NCBI GenBank assembly: GCA_039621445.1
Contig: CP154956.1
Span: 13,598,292 to 13,662,291 of the forward strand
Reading direction: 5' to 3'
Origin: Euglena gracilis
Lineage: Eukaryota > Euglenida > Euglenophyceae > Euglenales
Length of the DNA stretch: 64,000 nucleotides
Part shown: positions 37,301 to 48,730 of the stretch, one piece after another
Layout: every line of letters begins with the position of its first letter
How positions within the stretch are numbered: position 1 is the first letter of the stretch
Position numbers and translations under genes: made by a program
The notes under the pieces: generated by a model
The model's input: the letters and a program-made list of their open reading frames with translations, nothing else
Told to the model about the DNA's origin: nothing
Databases searched by the model: none

Positions 37301-37466
37301 GCCTACTTCTGTGACCCAGCAGGGCCGTCCGCCGAGGCCCATGTGACGCGCCAGATGTATGCAGTGCTCAAGGCGGTGGCGGCGGGGCTCCTGTGCCTCA
37401 CGCTGTTCGCCGTTCTCCAGCCCGCGCGCAAGCGGGACGTGCCCGGCAGCAGCGCCCCAGCACGCA
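37301..37466 (+). CDS. Signal-anchor exon of GT25-like glycosyltransferase
   Basis: After GTGCCCGTAG the frame reads AYFCDPAGPSAEAHVTRQMY, then AVLKAVAAGLLCLTLFAVLQ, then PARKRDVPGSS. The central hydrophobic run of about 19 residues followed by a basic PARKRD patch is a plausible transmembrane signal anchor for a Golgi type II enzyme. Translation could start at the Met of MYAVLK. GC3 is high. A GTGCTC donor at 37467 is possible. Its link to the downstream glycosyltransferase exons is an inference from position and strand. Confidence 0.6.
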
Positions 37467-37888
37467 GTGCTCAACCGGGGGGGGGGGGGGTTGGCACAGT
37501 TTTGCGCCGAGAGGGAAAACTGTTGGACGCAGTTGGGGAAGGGGCTGCCTCAAAACCTTGACGGCGAGAAGTTTCGCCATATGAATGAAATATGACACTG
37601 TGGAACAAGTCTTTAATATGTTCTGGTGTCCACATTTTGAATGTGTTTCTCAAGGTTTGTTTTCATTTTGACAAATTTTCTTGGTCGTCGATGGTCCCAG
37701 AGTTGCTGGGTTTGTTCAATTTTGAACCTCCCAGTGTAGTCCCCCTCCCCCCCCCCCCCGAAACCTTGCCTGTCCCCCCCTTCGTTGTCGCTCCTTTGGA
37801 TTGGAGGAGCTCTGGTCTCTCCCATCATGATGGCCAATGCCTCTGGGTTGGGTGGCCCAACTGGCGTCCAGGGTGGGGGCACAGTCAG

Positions 37889-38220
37889 GTTTCTGCTCAA
37901 GGGTTCGCAGTACCTGGCTCAGACTGCAGCTGGTCCAAATCTGGCCAAATGGAAGTCCTAGTGGACTGGGGGGTTCTGCTAATGGATTTCCCCCGGTCAC
38001 TGGCGCAAAGCGCTGGAAATTTTGAACCCCAAACCTGTCATAAATGCCAGTTTTTGGCATTTTTCTTTGGAACAAAATCAATCCAAAGACACGTTAAAAA
38101 CCAGCGTGCTGTGCCAGAGAGATAAAAAATTTTCCCCCATTCCGGGGGGCCCTCGAGACCCCCCCCCCCGGTTGGAGGGGGTCCCTAGTGGCTTTTTTCT
38201 GGTGGCTAGCAAAATGCCTG
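37889..38220. mobile_element. Diverged relative of nested element A2
   Basis: It shares with 5431-5871 a left block (CAAGGG-TTCGCAGTACC), a middle block (GGAACAAAATCAATCCAAAG) and the right end AGCAAAATGCCTG. The flanks do not show a duplication, so the copy is old or truncated. It lies in the intron after the signal-anchor exon. Confidence 0.6.
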
Positions 38221-38847
38221 CTGGTGGACCCCGGGTCTTTATGCCAAAGCCTGGCACAGTTCCAGCAATTTGGGATCCCAAAATATCATACCGAGGTGGG
38301 TCAAAGGCTACCCACCTCCAACACCCCCACACCTCACCCCCCTTGCCTGACTGAATTTGGCATACAGGAAGGGTCACCAACGAAAACTGTCGGCTCTCCG
38401 AAGGCTAGTTTCAGATTTGCACAGCGCGCTGCAGCAGATTCGGTTGGGGCACTGCTGTGTGAGGCAGGGCCATGCCAACCTCCATCCTGGTGGGTGGGGT
38501 GGGTACCAACCCCCACCAGGCCTTCCCGTATTTCTCGGAGCGCCGATTTTTTTGGCCAAAACTTTCCTTCGGTGCCGAAGGAATTGCACTGGTGCTGTGG
38601 GGGGTGGGGGGGGTTGCCCCCCCCCCCCCCGCTGGGCCTTCCCGTATAGACCTGCTGACCAACCCATGGATGGGGGCACAAAGGTACTTGGCAGCTTGGT
38701 GTGCATGTGTGCGTGCGTGTGCGTGCGTGGTGTTGTGCGTGCGTGCGCGCTTGTGCGGTATGTGTGGTGTGTGCGAGTGCGGGCGTGTGTGTGGTCGCTC
38801 TCATTATCATGAGACCGTTTATTGATGAGGCATTTATTTACAATTTA

Positions 38848-39057
38848 GAGCGGTTATTTACGATGCCGTTTGGGCTATCCACCGTCAGGACCAAAGCCCC
38901 CAAATAACGCAGGCTCCCTTGCCCCCCCTTCCCCCCCTTTTTCTCTCTTCTTTTCCCCCCCCCCCCCCCCTTCCCCTCCCCTCCTTCCCCTCTGAGAGGT
39001 TATTTACGATGCCAGTTGGGCTATCCAACGTCAGGAAAGCCCCAAATAACGCAGGAT
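38848..39057. repeat. Direct duplication ending at a splice acceptor
   Basis: A ~65-bp segment (GGTTATTTACGATGCC ... CCAAATAACGCAGG) occurs at 38848-38912 and again at 38993-39057, separated by C/T-rich DNA. Each copy starts GGTTATTT and ends AAATAACG, an inverted pair as in class B. The final CGCAG of the second copy is the acceptor used by the next exon. Confidence 0.8.
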
Positions 39058-39095
39058 TCGACCATGTGTACGTCATAAATCTTCCAAAACGCACG
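39055..39095 (+). CDS. GT25-like glycosyltransferase exon, first strand
   Basis: After AATAACGCAG the frame reads FDHVYVINLPKRT. The pattern hydrophobic-V-I-N-L-x-x-R is the opening motif of family 25 glycosyltransferases (LPS/procollagen galactosyltransferase type). No GT follows; a GA donor (CGCAC|GACTCAGG, exon end 39094) would keep phase with the next exon. Confidence 0.75.
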
Positions 39096-39499
39096 ACTCA
39101 GGACGCCATTTGCTCTCTTTTTTGGCTTTGTCGTTGACCGACCGCTTGATAAACGATTGTGGGGTTGATGCGGTGAACAAAGTATGCTGGAGGCAGAAGG
39201 GTGATTTGACCCCCCATGCAACACAATGTGGCACACCAGAACATCACCAGACGCCAAGCACATACACCCACAAACACAATCCACACATCACACATATACG
39301 CAACACACACACGCACACACACACAATGCCATCAGAACAATGCAATGCCAGTACAAGCGACAGTATCACACACAACAAATACCACCCATGAACAATGCCA
39401 GCCCGACCCAGAATTTGCAAACGTAATAACATAATACTGATGTGGTCAGCGTGTTGATTCCTGAAGCGTTCCTAAGTTTATTCACCTGCTGGATGGCAG

Positions 39500-39597
39500 C
39501 CACGGCCCCCTGTCACTCGACCGTCGCAAGTACATGGAAGATTTGCTGGTGGGGCAGAATGGGATGGAGGTGGAGTTCTTCCCGGCCAGGGGCCTGG
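39500..39597 (+). CDS. GT25-like glycosyltransferase exon
   Basis: From GGATGGCAG the frame reads HGPLSLDRRKYMEDLLVGQN then GMEVEFFPARGLG. D-R-R-K-x-M followed by E-F-F-P-A is the second conserved block of the family, after the INLxxR strand. The donor is CCTGG|GTAGGC. High GC3 and strong motif order support it. Confidence 0.8.
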
Positions 39598-39758
39598 GTA
39601 GGCCTGACGTTTGCAGCAGGGTGCATTCTGTCGTGAGCCTGCCTGGAGCCATCGCACACACACACACACACACATAAACACACAGCTACATATGTTGTGA
39701 TTGCCCTCAGAGCATCAGTTTCAGTTTGGTTCGTATTCTGGGCCAATGTTTTCGGCAG

Positions 39759-39817
39759 TTTGCGCGTGCCTGCCGGGGTGTTTAAGAACAACTACGGTAC
39801 CCCAAGACGAGACCTCG
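39759..39817 (+). CDS. Candidate GT25 gene exon
   Basis: After TTTTCGGCAG the frame reads LRVPAGVFKNNYGTPRRDL with donor CTCG|GTAGGC. The phase does not match the previous donor, so either a small exon or another donor is missed. It is in the right place for the region before the second nucleotide-binding block. Confidence 0.5.
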
Positions 39818-40029
39818 GTAGGCATTCGTTTTTGGCCGCCAATGTAGCCGAGTTGCGCAGAAAGTGGCTTTTTCCAAGGTGCATCAAACAGTGATCTTTT
39901 TTCCGTTTGCGTGCATCCGCGTGTACATCCGGTGGGCATGCACACATGCATTCCGTTCAATGCTTCTGTCCACCCCTCCCCTGCCGTCTCTCTTCTTGTG
40001 TGTCATATGCCTGCCTGGGTCCTCCAACC

Positions 40030-40123
40030 CGCCTTCCGGTCTCTGCCCCCGGCCATCGATGGCCACGCCCCAAACGCCTTCATCGACCACTGTCAGAAGA
40101 CCACCAAGGACCGCTGGAACTGG
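40030..40123 (+). CDS. Candidate GT25 gene exon
   Basis: The frame FRSLPPAIDGHAPNAFIDHC then QKTTKDRWNW has very high GC3 and ends at AACTGG|GTCTGA (the reading otherwise stops two codons later). No AG exists for over 100 bases upstream of FRSL, so the 5' edge is uncertain. A minimal exon starting after GTCAG would encode only KTTKDRWNW. Confidence 0.5.
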
Positions 40124-40772
40124 GTCTGAACTCCCCCCCAACCACAGCCCTGTTTGTGCAGGTCTTTGGGATGCATTTTGCGTCCAATTCACGGTCTGAA
40201 TTCAGCCTCCCTCAGTTCGGGTGTGGCCTACTCATTCCTAAATTCCTAAAGATGGGGACCCTCCAGAAATCCAGTCTGGTCGGACGTGCCCCCAACCCCT
40301 TTCCTCACGGGGATGGCATCACTCAACATATTCATCCAATTCGTTATTTGGAGGTGTTCTGTAATCAGGGTGGTCCACATGTATTGTATGTGGCAACTCG
40401 TGCTCCCAAGAAGGTGTTTAGTGTCATATTAGGATTAGGTTAGGGTAAAATTTAGCCTCCCTGGTGTGTGTTTTCCTGCAGTCCTCCTCTTTCCCTCTCA
40501 TTCGCCATCCTTTCCAACCTCGAGACAGCCTCGTGTCAGCACACACGCTGGGCGTGACCTTGGGAGCTCACGCCCCGGCCCAACAAGGTGCCACAGCGTG
40601 GTTACCAGAGACTTTTTTCCCAGTTGGCGGGGGGAGAGGGGGAAGAGGGGGGGGGGAGCTGGGTCCCTGCTGGACTTCTGGGGGTGGGGTTGGACTGAGT
40701 GGGTTCCCCTGAGTAGGTTCCCCTATTTTTTTGCGACCCAATTCGGCCCCCAAAAGTGAGCCCCCCCCCAGA

Positions 40773-41066
40773 CAGGCTTCTTTTTAAGTCAGCAGACCCC
40801 CCCCCCCCGCGGGGAGGGGGGTGGGTGTGGGCCCGGCCAGGACCCCCCCCCCCAGGGGGGGGGGGGGGTCCCGCGCCGGAGGCGCTGGGTATACCTTTTC
40901 GGCGCGAAGCGCCGAAAATTTTTGGAAATTGCCTTTAACGGGCCCGATTTTGGGGGGGTCCCCGCCCCCCCCCCCCCCCCCCGCAGGGGGGGGTCCCGCG
41001 CCACCCTGGGTGGGTGGGGGGGGGACCCCCCCCTCCCCCCCCCCGGGGGTCTTAAAAAGAAGCCTG
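40773..41066. mobile_element. hAT-like element A9
   Basis: The ends CAGGCTTCTTTTTAAG and CTTAAAAAGAAGCCTG are perfect inverted repeats. The flanks are an identical CCCCCAGA duplication (40765-40772 and 41067-41074). The interior has C/G runs and a GCGCGAAGCGCC hairpin. The next exon begins 43 bp downstream. Confidence 0.92.
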
Positions 41067-41109
41067 CCCCCAGAGTGCGTGGGTGCTGACTGCCCGCGTT
41101 CTAAAAAAG

Positions 41110-41169
41110 CCTCTGGCGGCTACATTGGCTCACGGATGACTCATGTGGCCCTGCTGCTGGACCGCCCAG
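41110..41169 (+). CDS. GT25-like glycosyltransferase exon
   Basis: From TTCTAAAAAAG the frame reads SGGYIGSRMTHVALLLDRP. This corresponds to the family's G-x-I/V-G-x-x-x-S/T-H segment before the EDD motif. It ends without GT. CCCAG|GACAGG gives phase 1, which fits the next exon exactly (codon GAC). Confidence 0.65.
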
Positions 41170-41544
41170 GACAGGCCCCGTCCCAGTCCGAAGCAATGCC
41201 TGGCCCGAACACCGACCTCTGAACTGAAAAGGGATTTCATGACCTGATGCGCGTTTGATGGAGGATCGCGTTTAGGCACCAGCAGGGCTTCACTATCCAT
41301 GCCTTGTAGCTTGCAGCTTACAGCATTTTTGCAAGCCACCCAAATCCAGTGTTTTATTAAGTGAGTGTATCCCCAAGGGGGGTTGGGCGCGACTCTGTTG
41401 TGCGGTCCTGCACCAGGGATTGAAAAGGAAGTTCCTGAGGTTCTCTGAGGGTTTCCTTGGAGATCAACCCAACCAATGCCCATCTGGGGGTGAGCTTTTA
41501 AAGACATTTGGTTCCAATGCATCAGGTTGAGACACACAGAGAAT

Positions 41545-41613
41545 CAGGTGCATGACTGGGCGTGACTGGGCGTGGCTGGGTGTGACTGGCAACTGGGCAT
41601 AACTGAGCGTGTG
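41545..41613. repeat. Degenerate TGACTGGGCG tandem repeat, intronic
   Basis: Six or so copies of a TGACTGGGC(G/A)-like 10-mer lie about 70 bp upstream of the next exon's acceptor. The same motif occurs before the exons at 59074 and 61422. Confidence 0.75.
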
Positions 41614-41683
41614 TAACATATGAGTTTTTTTTGCTCGGTTGTTTTCAATTTGTGGCGGTCGTCAAAGCCCCTTGTTTCCGCAG

Positions 41684-41823
41684 ACGGACTCTCCTGGAGG
41701 CAGCTGAGCCACGGGTTCGAGCAGGCGTTGGTCTTTGAGGACGACGTCATCATCACCCGGGAGGAGGATTTCCGCAACATGCACAAGTTCATGGCTGCCC
41801 TCCCTGCAGACTGGACCCAGCTA
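41684..41823 (+). CDS. GT25-like glycosyltransferase exon with EDD motif
   Basis: After GTTTCCGCAG the frame reads GLSWRQLSHGFEQALVFEDD, then VIITREEDFRNMHKFMAALP, then ADW. ALVFEDDV is the hallmark of family 25 glycosyltransferases (acidic cluster expected to bind metal and sugar nucleotide). LPADW is the usual follow-on block. The 3' edge is uncertain: the frame stays open into TQLPWFEPW, and no GT there fits the next exon's phase. Confidence 0.85.
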
Positions 41824-42636
41824 CCCTGGTTCGAGCCCTGGTTCTCTGTGTGTGCGCGCGCGTGTCTGTGCGTGGGTGCACGTGTGCATGTGTGTGTATT
41901 TTATGTGCGTGTCACGTGTGTGTACGTGTGTCACACGTGTGTCACGTTTGTGTGCCATACTGGTGGGGGGAATTGGTCATCAATAAAATTGATTTGGACA
42001 AAATTGGTTGACTAAAAACCGCAAATATTTCCGGACCCTTTGAAGGATTCTGACCATTTCTTTTTTCACTGCCTCTCCAAAAGGGCACAGGTCGTAACCG
42101 GTACCATCAGCATGATCAGAACGACAAGCAAGTGTCTTTCGTTGGGAATGGTCGCTGCATCTTGTCGAACTGTGGGCTTGTTGCATCTTCCGAAAAGGCT
42201 TCCCAAATGGATTATTTCTGGATGTATTCCGGTTGCTTTCTTTGGATTCAATCCAAACAATTGGAGGAGAGGAAAATAAGGGTTGCTGGCAGAGTGTTTG
42301 ACGTTTGATTATAATTCTGTGAGTTAGATCCCACTCATCACCATATTTTCAAGTTGGCAAACCGCCCATTTTTTTCCAGACCGACTTTTGAAGGGAGCCC
42401 AAACATTTCCGGACTGCTTTTGAAAAGTGCCCATAAACAATTTTGTCCGAACCAATTTTATGTATGACCGATCCCCCCCCCCCCCCGCTGTATGTATGAG
42501 TGTGTCACATGTGCACGTATCTATGTCTCTACTCAAATGCACTTTCACAAACGTGCCCTGACCGCCACCCCTGCCGTCGTTCCTCGCTGAACAGGATCTT
42601 CGGGGGGGGGGGGCTGAATTATCTGAGGACCCGCAG
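41824..42636. other. Intron, no coding island
   Basis: Short GT-rich stretch (41.85-41.95), then the ACCAATTTTGTCC / GGACAAAATTGGTT words as an inverted pair (41.99 and 42.44). Confidence 0.45.
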
Positions 42637-42705
42637 CTGCCTGTGACATGGTCTTCTTCGGCTTCTGCTTTGAGGACAAGGTCAGCAGCCCCGTCAACAG
42701 GGAGG
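42637..42705 (+). CDS. GT25-like glycosyltransferase exon
   Basis: The acceptor GACCCGCAG opens ACDMVFFGFCFEDKVSSPVN then RE, with donor GGAGG|GTCAGA giving phase 1 into the next exon. D-M-V-F-F-G matches the D-x-x-x-x-G block that follows LPxDW in the family. Confidence 0.7.
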
Positions 42706-42915
42706 GTCAGAAAATGGTCTTGACGGTAGTTGCTGAGATTATCTGTGTTTTTGTGGTTCTATTATTTCAGGTGATAATCTGATAGTGCCAGTTTACCCTT
42801 TTTAAATTGGTATTGTTTGTGCCAATTATTAATTTTTATTTCTTCACTCTTTTGTATTTTCCCATGTTTTGATTTTTTTCCAGTTTTAATTTTCACATCT
42901 GCTTCTTCCTGCAAG

Positions 42916-42947
42916 CCAATCCCCTGCTCTATCGCGTGAAGAAGGAG
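42916..42947 (+). CDS. GT25-like glycosyltransferase short exon
   Basis: After CTTCCTGCAAG the frame reads ANPLLYRVKKE and ends at GAAGGAG|GTGTTC. Phase 1 in and phase 0 out link 42705 with 43336. It is only 32 bases long. Confidence 0.55.
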
Positions 42948-43335
42948 GTGTTCTGCATGCACCCAGCCTGAGTGATAAATGTTGCTTGCATTGCAGGTGG
43001 AACTTTGCTGTGCAGTTGGCTATTTTGTGCTGCAAGAACGAAGTTCTGGCTGAGTTCTGATTCACAGATGGTCCCTTGCTCACCATTTTACCAGCAATCT
43101 AAACAGTATCATATGCTCCTGGGAACAGTTCCAAAAAGCACATCTTCATGGAAAGACCACTGACCTACTGAACAACGGCTTGCTCCATTTTCAAAAAAAA
43201 AGTGTAAAAGAACCCACCACCGAGCTGTTGTCATCGCCCCTTGTGGGAACAGCTTGGGGGAGGAAATAGCTCAGGAAATGGGCTGGTGCTGAACTCCGGC
43301 GAAGGGACTGTTTCAGCGGCATTTGTGAAATGCAG

Positions 43336-43399
43336 GCCCGGACAAGGCCGTGCCACGCATGGAGCCACGGAACAGTGGCGCTCTTGCATTCAGAGGAAA
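43336..43399 (+). CDS. GT25-like glycosyltransferase exon
   Basis: From GTGAAATGCAG the frame reads ARTRPCHAWSHGTVALLHSE. C-x-A-W/Y-x-x-S-x-x-G is close to the family's C-x-H-A-Y-x-x-S-x-x-G-A block. The donor is probably GAAA|GTATGA. Confidence 0.65.
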
Positions 43400-43689
43400 G
43401 TATGAAGAATGGCATGAAAAGTGGAAAAAATAGGAACTTTTTGTAAATCATCGTTGTGAACACTCCTCTCATTTCTACACAGAAAAGAGTTGCTGAGGGC
43501 ACCACTTTGGGCTGCTCTTGGGAATTGGTATGGCCCAGCGGGCAGTAAAGTTATTAAAGCCCCCAAGCTGGTCTGAGGGACGGGAACAGCTTGGGGGGAG
43601 CACCAGATGTGGTTTTCTGGGGGTGAGGGTTTGCCTGTTGTGTTGTGTTGTGTGTGTGTGTGTGTGTGTTGTGTGCGTGTGTGTGTGCT

Positions 43690-44340
43690 TTGTGTACGTG
43701 TTGTGTGCCCCCCCCCCCCCCGGGTCGGGGGCAGGGGCCACCTTGAGAACTGGCGGATTATCACTGTGATCCCGGCTCCGTTTCTGAATTTTTTTTCAGT
43801 CGCGAGCAATTGGATTTCTAGCTTCCGAATCACCTCCGATTGACCCCAACTCCCCCGCCAGGCCCGAGTTATTCACCCGCGAAGGGGTCCAAACTGGGTA
43901 GGTTTGGCCCCCCCCTCTTCCGACTCTGCCATTTCGTCGGGGTGAGATTTTCGGTCAAAAGAATCGATTTTTCGAAAAAAATCTTGAGAAAATGTACATT
44001 ATCTCCGGAAGTGTCCCACTGACGAAATGTACCCCTGGAGGCTCTCTATCCCCCCCCCCCCGTTCGCCGTTTTGTCCGCCGACACGCCTGGCCAGTTTTC
44101 CGGCGCGCTTTTGCGGCCCAAAACGGCCATTTTTGGGTGTTTTTTTTTGGGCCGTTTTTGGCTCAAAGAATCGGGTTTTTATCTCGACAATGAAGCAAAA
44201 TCAAAGAAAATGTCCGGAGAGCAAAAACGAAGCCCTTGCAATGCCCTATCCAACCATGGTTCACTTTTCCCCCAACTCGTCATGTAGCCCAAGTTTATGG
44301 CCATTTTTCGGCCAATTTTGGCCCATTTCAGGGGCATTTT
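43690..44340. mobile_element. Composite repeat, inverted copy
   Basis: This is the reverse complement of the modules at 46.9-47.9 and 59.3-59.75 kb (for example GTCGCGAGCAATTGGATTTC, CGGCGCGCTTTTGCGGCCC). It preserves an intact ATAATGTACATTTTC site where element B5 is inserted in the 47.2 kb copy. Confidence 0.75.
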
Positions 44341-44440
44341 GGGTGCCATGTATGTGTGTGTTGTGTGTGTGTTCGTGTGTGTGTGTGTGTGTGTGTGTTG
44401 TGCACGCGCTGTCAAATCCCCCCCCCCCTTGTCCCTGAAG

Positions 44441-44611
44441 ACCCCACCCGGGCTGCGCCAGCACTACGGCATCCGGCGGCGGGCGGCGGCAGCCCTGCTG
44501 CAGGAGATGGCGGACTTCACGCGGCCGAAGCAGAACGCGCACGACCGCATTGTGGCGGACTACATCGCTAGCGGCCGGTTGAACGTGTACCGCGCCCGGG
44601 GGGCCTTTGCT
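44441..44611 (+). CDS. GT25-like glycosyltransferase exon, C-terminal region
   Basis: After CCCTGAAG the frame reads PPGLRQHYGIRRRAAAALLQ, then EMADFTRPKQNAHDRIVADY, then IASGRLNVYRARG. NAHDRIVADYIASGRLNVY fits the late conserved block in which a D-x-x-x segment is followed by LNVY. Strong GC3. The 3' edge is not well defined (GTCCTG near 44612 is one option). Confidence 0.75.
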
Positions 44612-44929
44612 GTCCTGTCCCGCTCTCTCACACTTTCAAATCTGTTGCACGACAGTGGGTTTTGCGTGAATTGCACAGGAATTCCCAATGTTTGCACAAC
44701 ATGCACACCCCATTGTGCATAATGTGAGCGGAACAGAAGGAACTGGCAATGGTCAGTGGTTTTGTTTTAAAGGCCGCTTCGGAAGAGCTACTCTACCACA
44801 GTTTCTCTAGTGCAGTTTTTTTTTTGCTGGCAGTCTTTCCCCCCTATTTTTCTCTGCAATTTTCCATCTGCACACACAACCACACATGCATACACAACAC
44901 AAACCACACACACACACGCACACAAAACA

Positions 44930-45672
<743 letters not shown>

Positions 45673-45767
45673 AAAAGCACACCAAAACCACAAACACAGC
45701 CCAACACACGAGTATTCCCCCCACCTCGTTGCCCGGACCCCTGGCCCCCCCCCCCCCACCCTCACCA

Positions 45768-45874
45768 GCCAGTACTGGCTGCTGAACAAGACCGCCCGCT
45801 GGGCCGCCCCGGGCCTCTTCCGCTCCGATGCCGACGACGCCCCCGGCGCCCCCAAGCGCCGCCACCGCGGCTGA
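45768..45874 (+). CDS. GT25-like glycosyltransferase terminal exon
   Basis: The acceptor CCACCCTCACCAG opens QYWLLNKTARWAAPGLFRSD then ADDAPGAPKRRHRG and TGA at 45872. High GC3. The basic tail KRRHRG ends the protein. Assignment to this gene rests on position and strand. Confidence 0.7.
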
Positions 45875-46049
45875 CGGCCGCCGCCCCGGGCTTTGCTTCC
45901 GTGTTGCCCCCCTCTGAGGAGGGAGGGAGAATTACCCAGCCCCCCCCCCCTCTCCTGGGCCCCCCAGCCCCCCCCCCCCCTAGTCCCCCACCCCTGTTGG
46001 CTTTGGGGTCAACTCGGCCCCCCATTTACCCATTCCCAATTACCGATGG

Positions 46050-48730
46050 GAATTAACCAGGTTTTGAATAATGCTGAGCTCTTTACCTTGCGCGTCTTTT
46101 CACTGTAAAACCGAAAACGTGGCTCGGACGCAGAGGGGTAGTTTTGGGAAGCAATTTTGGTACGTTTTGATGCTCATTTTCGGCTCAAAAACAATTTATC
46201 CAGGTCCGGGAGGCCAAAAAAAAATCGTTTTGGGCATTTTTTTCATTTTTTTCGACTTTTTTGACCCAGAAATGACCCAAAACCCATGGATTTCGGGCCA
46301 AAAACGGGGGGCCGGGGGGGGGGGTCGAAAAACGCTCATTTTCGGCTCAAAAAACAGTTTTTCCGGGTCCGGGAGGCCCAAAAAAAATTGTTTCAGGCAA
46401 TTTTTTTTGGGGTTTTTCGACTTTTTTGACCCAAAAATGGCCGAAAAGGGCAAAGTCAAATCAGGTCAAAACTGTGCAAAATTGCCAAAATTGGCCGAAA
46501 AATGTGGCCGTAACCCGGGCTAGGCAGGGAGTTGCAGGGAAATCAAAATACTGTTAGGGCATTTTAAGGGCTTCAATTTAGGTCTCTGGACATTTCCTTT
46601 GGTTCCCCACCATTTTTGAGAAATTTGAGAAAAATTGATTTTTTGAGCCAAATTACGGCCAAGGCGCAAGCCTGCCGCGCCGTTTTGGGCCATAAATCGG
46701 CCATGTTTCGGGCTAGACGGGGAGTTGTGGGGAAATCAAAATACTGTTAGATAGGGTATCGCATTTACGTCTCCTGACATTTCCTTTGATTTTGCTTCAT
46801 TTTCAAGATATTTTGGAAACATCGATTTTTTTTTTACCCCAAAACAACCCAAAATGTCCCCTGAAATGGGTGGAAATTGCCGGAAAATGGCCGTAACTTG
46901 GGCTGCACGAAGAGTTGGGGGAAAAGCAAATCATGGTTGGAAAGGGCATTCCATGGACTTCATTTTTGCTCTCTGGACATTTCCTTTGATTTTGCTTCAT
47001 TGTGGAGATATTTTGAAAAAATCGATTTTTTTGAGCAAAAAAAAGTGGCCCAAAAAAACACCCCAAAGTGGCCGTTTTGGGCCGCAAAAGCGCGCCGGAA
47101 CACGGGCCAGGTGTGTCGGCGGCAAAAATGGCGAATGGGGGGTGATAGAGGGCCTCCGGGGGTTCATTTCGTCAGACTGACATTTCCGGAAATAATGTAA
47201 CCCCCCCCCCCAAAATAAGACCCGGGTCTTATTTTTGGGTCCTTTGCTGGAAGCCTCCAGGGGGGGTCTTATTTTGGGGGGGGTCTTATTTTTAAATTTT
47301 TTCTTGACCGACTCGGGCCCGAAAAAGCACCATTTTTCAGGTTCCCAAGAGTGCTAAAATTTTTCCTTCGGTGCTTTGTGCCATGTGTAAATTGGTGTAA
47401 TTTGACATTTACCATGTTTTTTTTGCACTTCAAAAATCTGAAAGTTTTTGAAATTTCATCATTTTTGTGTATGAAATTTGGGTTTTTGGTAATTTTTTAG
47501 GGAAAAATTTCACCGTCCCCGGCGCATTGCGCCGTCAAGGGGGTCTTATTTTTGGGGGGGGTCTTATTTTTGGATTTTTGCTCGATCGGCCCAGGGGGGG
47601 TCTTATTTTGGGGGGGTCTTATTTTTGGGGGGGGGGTCTTATTTTGGGGGGGTTTACGTTTTCTCGAGATATTTTCGAAAAAAATTTGACCGATTTTTGG
47701 ACCCTGGCGAAATGGCAGAGTTGGAAGAGGGGGGGGGCGGCCCGATCCTACCAAGTTTGGACCCCTTCGGGGCTGAACAACTCGGGCCTGGCGGGGAGTT
47801 GGGGGTCAAACGGAGGTGATTCGGAAACTAGAAATCTAGTCGCTTGCGACTGAAATAAAAATTACGGGAACCGGGTCGGGGTCATGGTGATACTCCACCG
47901 GTTCCCGAGGTGGCCCCGAGGGGGGGGTTTCGACCCCCTTTTGCCCAGGGGTAAGCTTCGCTCTTACCCATGAAGGGATAAGAGCTCAGCGACCCTCCTA
48001 CCTATAAACCTCCCCCTCGGGCCGACCAAACAAACCGGGACTTCCCCCCCCCCCCGTCCAATGACCGGCCTTGTCCAACGACCCCCCCCCCCCAGTCAGT
48101 GGTGATCTTTTTCCAGGTGATTTTTTTTTCTAGACTTGTACAACAAATGTCGTGGTGTACGCCAAAATGCGCGGTTTCACCACCGTGCCCTTACCAAAGC
48201 AGAGTTAACCAGCACATACAGGAACCTATGCGTTGGTGCCTTGTTGATTGCCGCATGTTTCTCCCTTTTTTTCATCATGAATCTGAGAGTTGTGGCCATG
48301 TCAGGTAAAGGAAACTTTTTTCTTCACTTTGGGGCGAATCGGGAGATAATTTTTTCGACCCCGGTCTTGTCTAACGACCCCCCACCCGTTAGTAGTGATA
48401 TTTGGCCAAAATAGCGACCACCCCGGTCAGTAGCAATATTTAGCAGTCGTTGGACAAGGGGGGAATGTATACCCCCCCCCCCCCGGGAAGAAAATGAAAA
48501 CCGCTGGGGACGATTTTTTTTCGGCCGCAAACCACCCCAAAACTGATTTTTTTGCAGTTCCTTGAGACCGATTATCTTCAAAAATGCAATTTTCGCAATT
48601 TTTGACAAAATTCGCAAAAAGTGCCAATTTCGGGGGGTTTTGGGGTCATTTGGGGGGGGGGGGGGCTTGTAACCCCCCTTCGGCCGACCAACCAAACCGG
48701 ATCTTATTAACCCCAGGGGGGTTTTACCTA
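46050..48730. mobile_element. Composite repeat, second copy of the B3 type
   Basis: It shares with B3 the start ACCAGGTTTTGAATAATGCT, two TTTCCGGGTCCGGGAGGCC units (46.19-46.39), three tandem GGGCTAGG..GGGGAGTTG..CAAAATACTGTTAG units (46.5-47.0), the CCGGGTCGGGGTCATGGTGA block (47.87) and the CAAAAATGCAATTTT block (48.58). Its terminal repeats are unclear. Element B5 is inserted in it. Confidence 0.7.
47200..47654. mobile_element. Class B TA-flanked element B5
   Basis: The left end is TA|ACCCCCCCCCCCAAAATAAG and the right end GGTCTTATTTTGGGGGGGTT|TA. The word GGTCTTATTTT recurs about six times inside. Homologous composites at 44.0 and 59.5 kb lack the insertion, with the 44.0 kb copy showing a single TA, so a two-base TA duplication is supported by comparison. 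Confidence 0.85.
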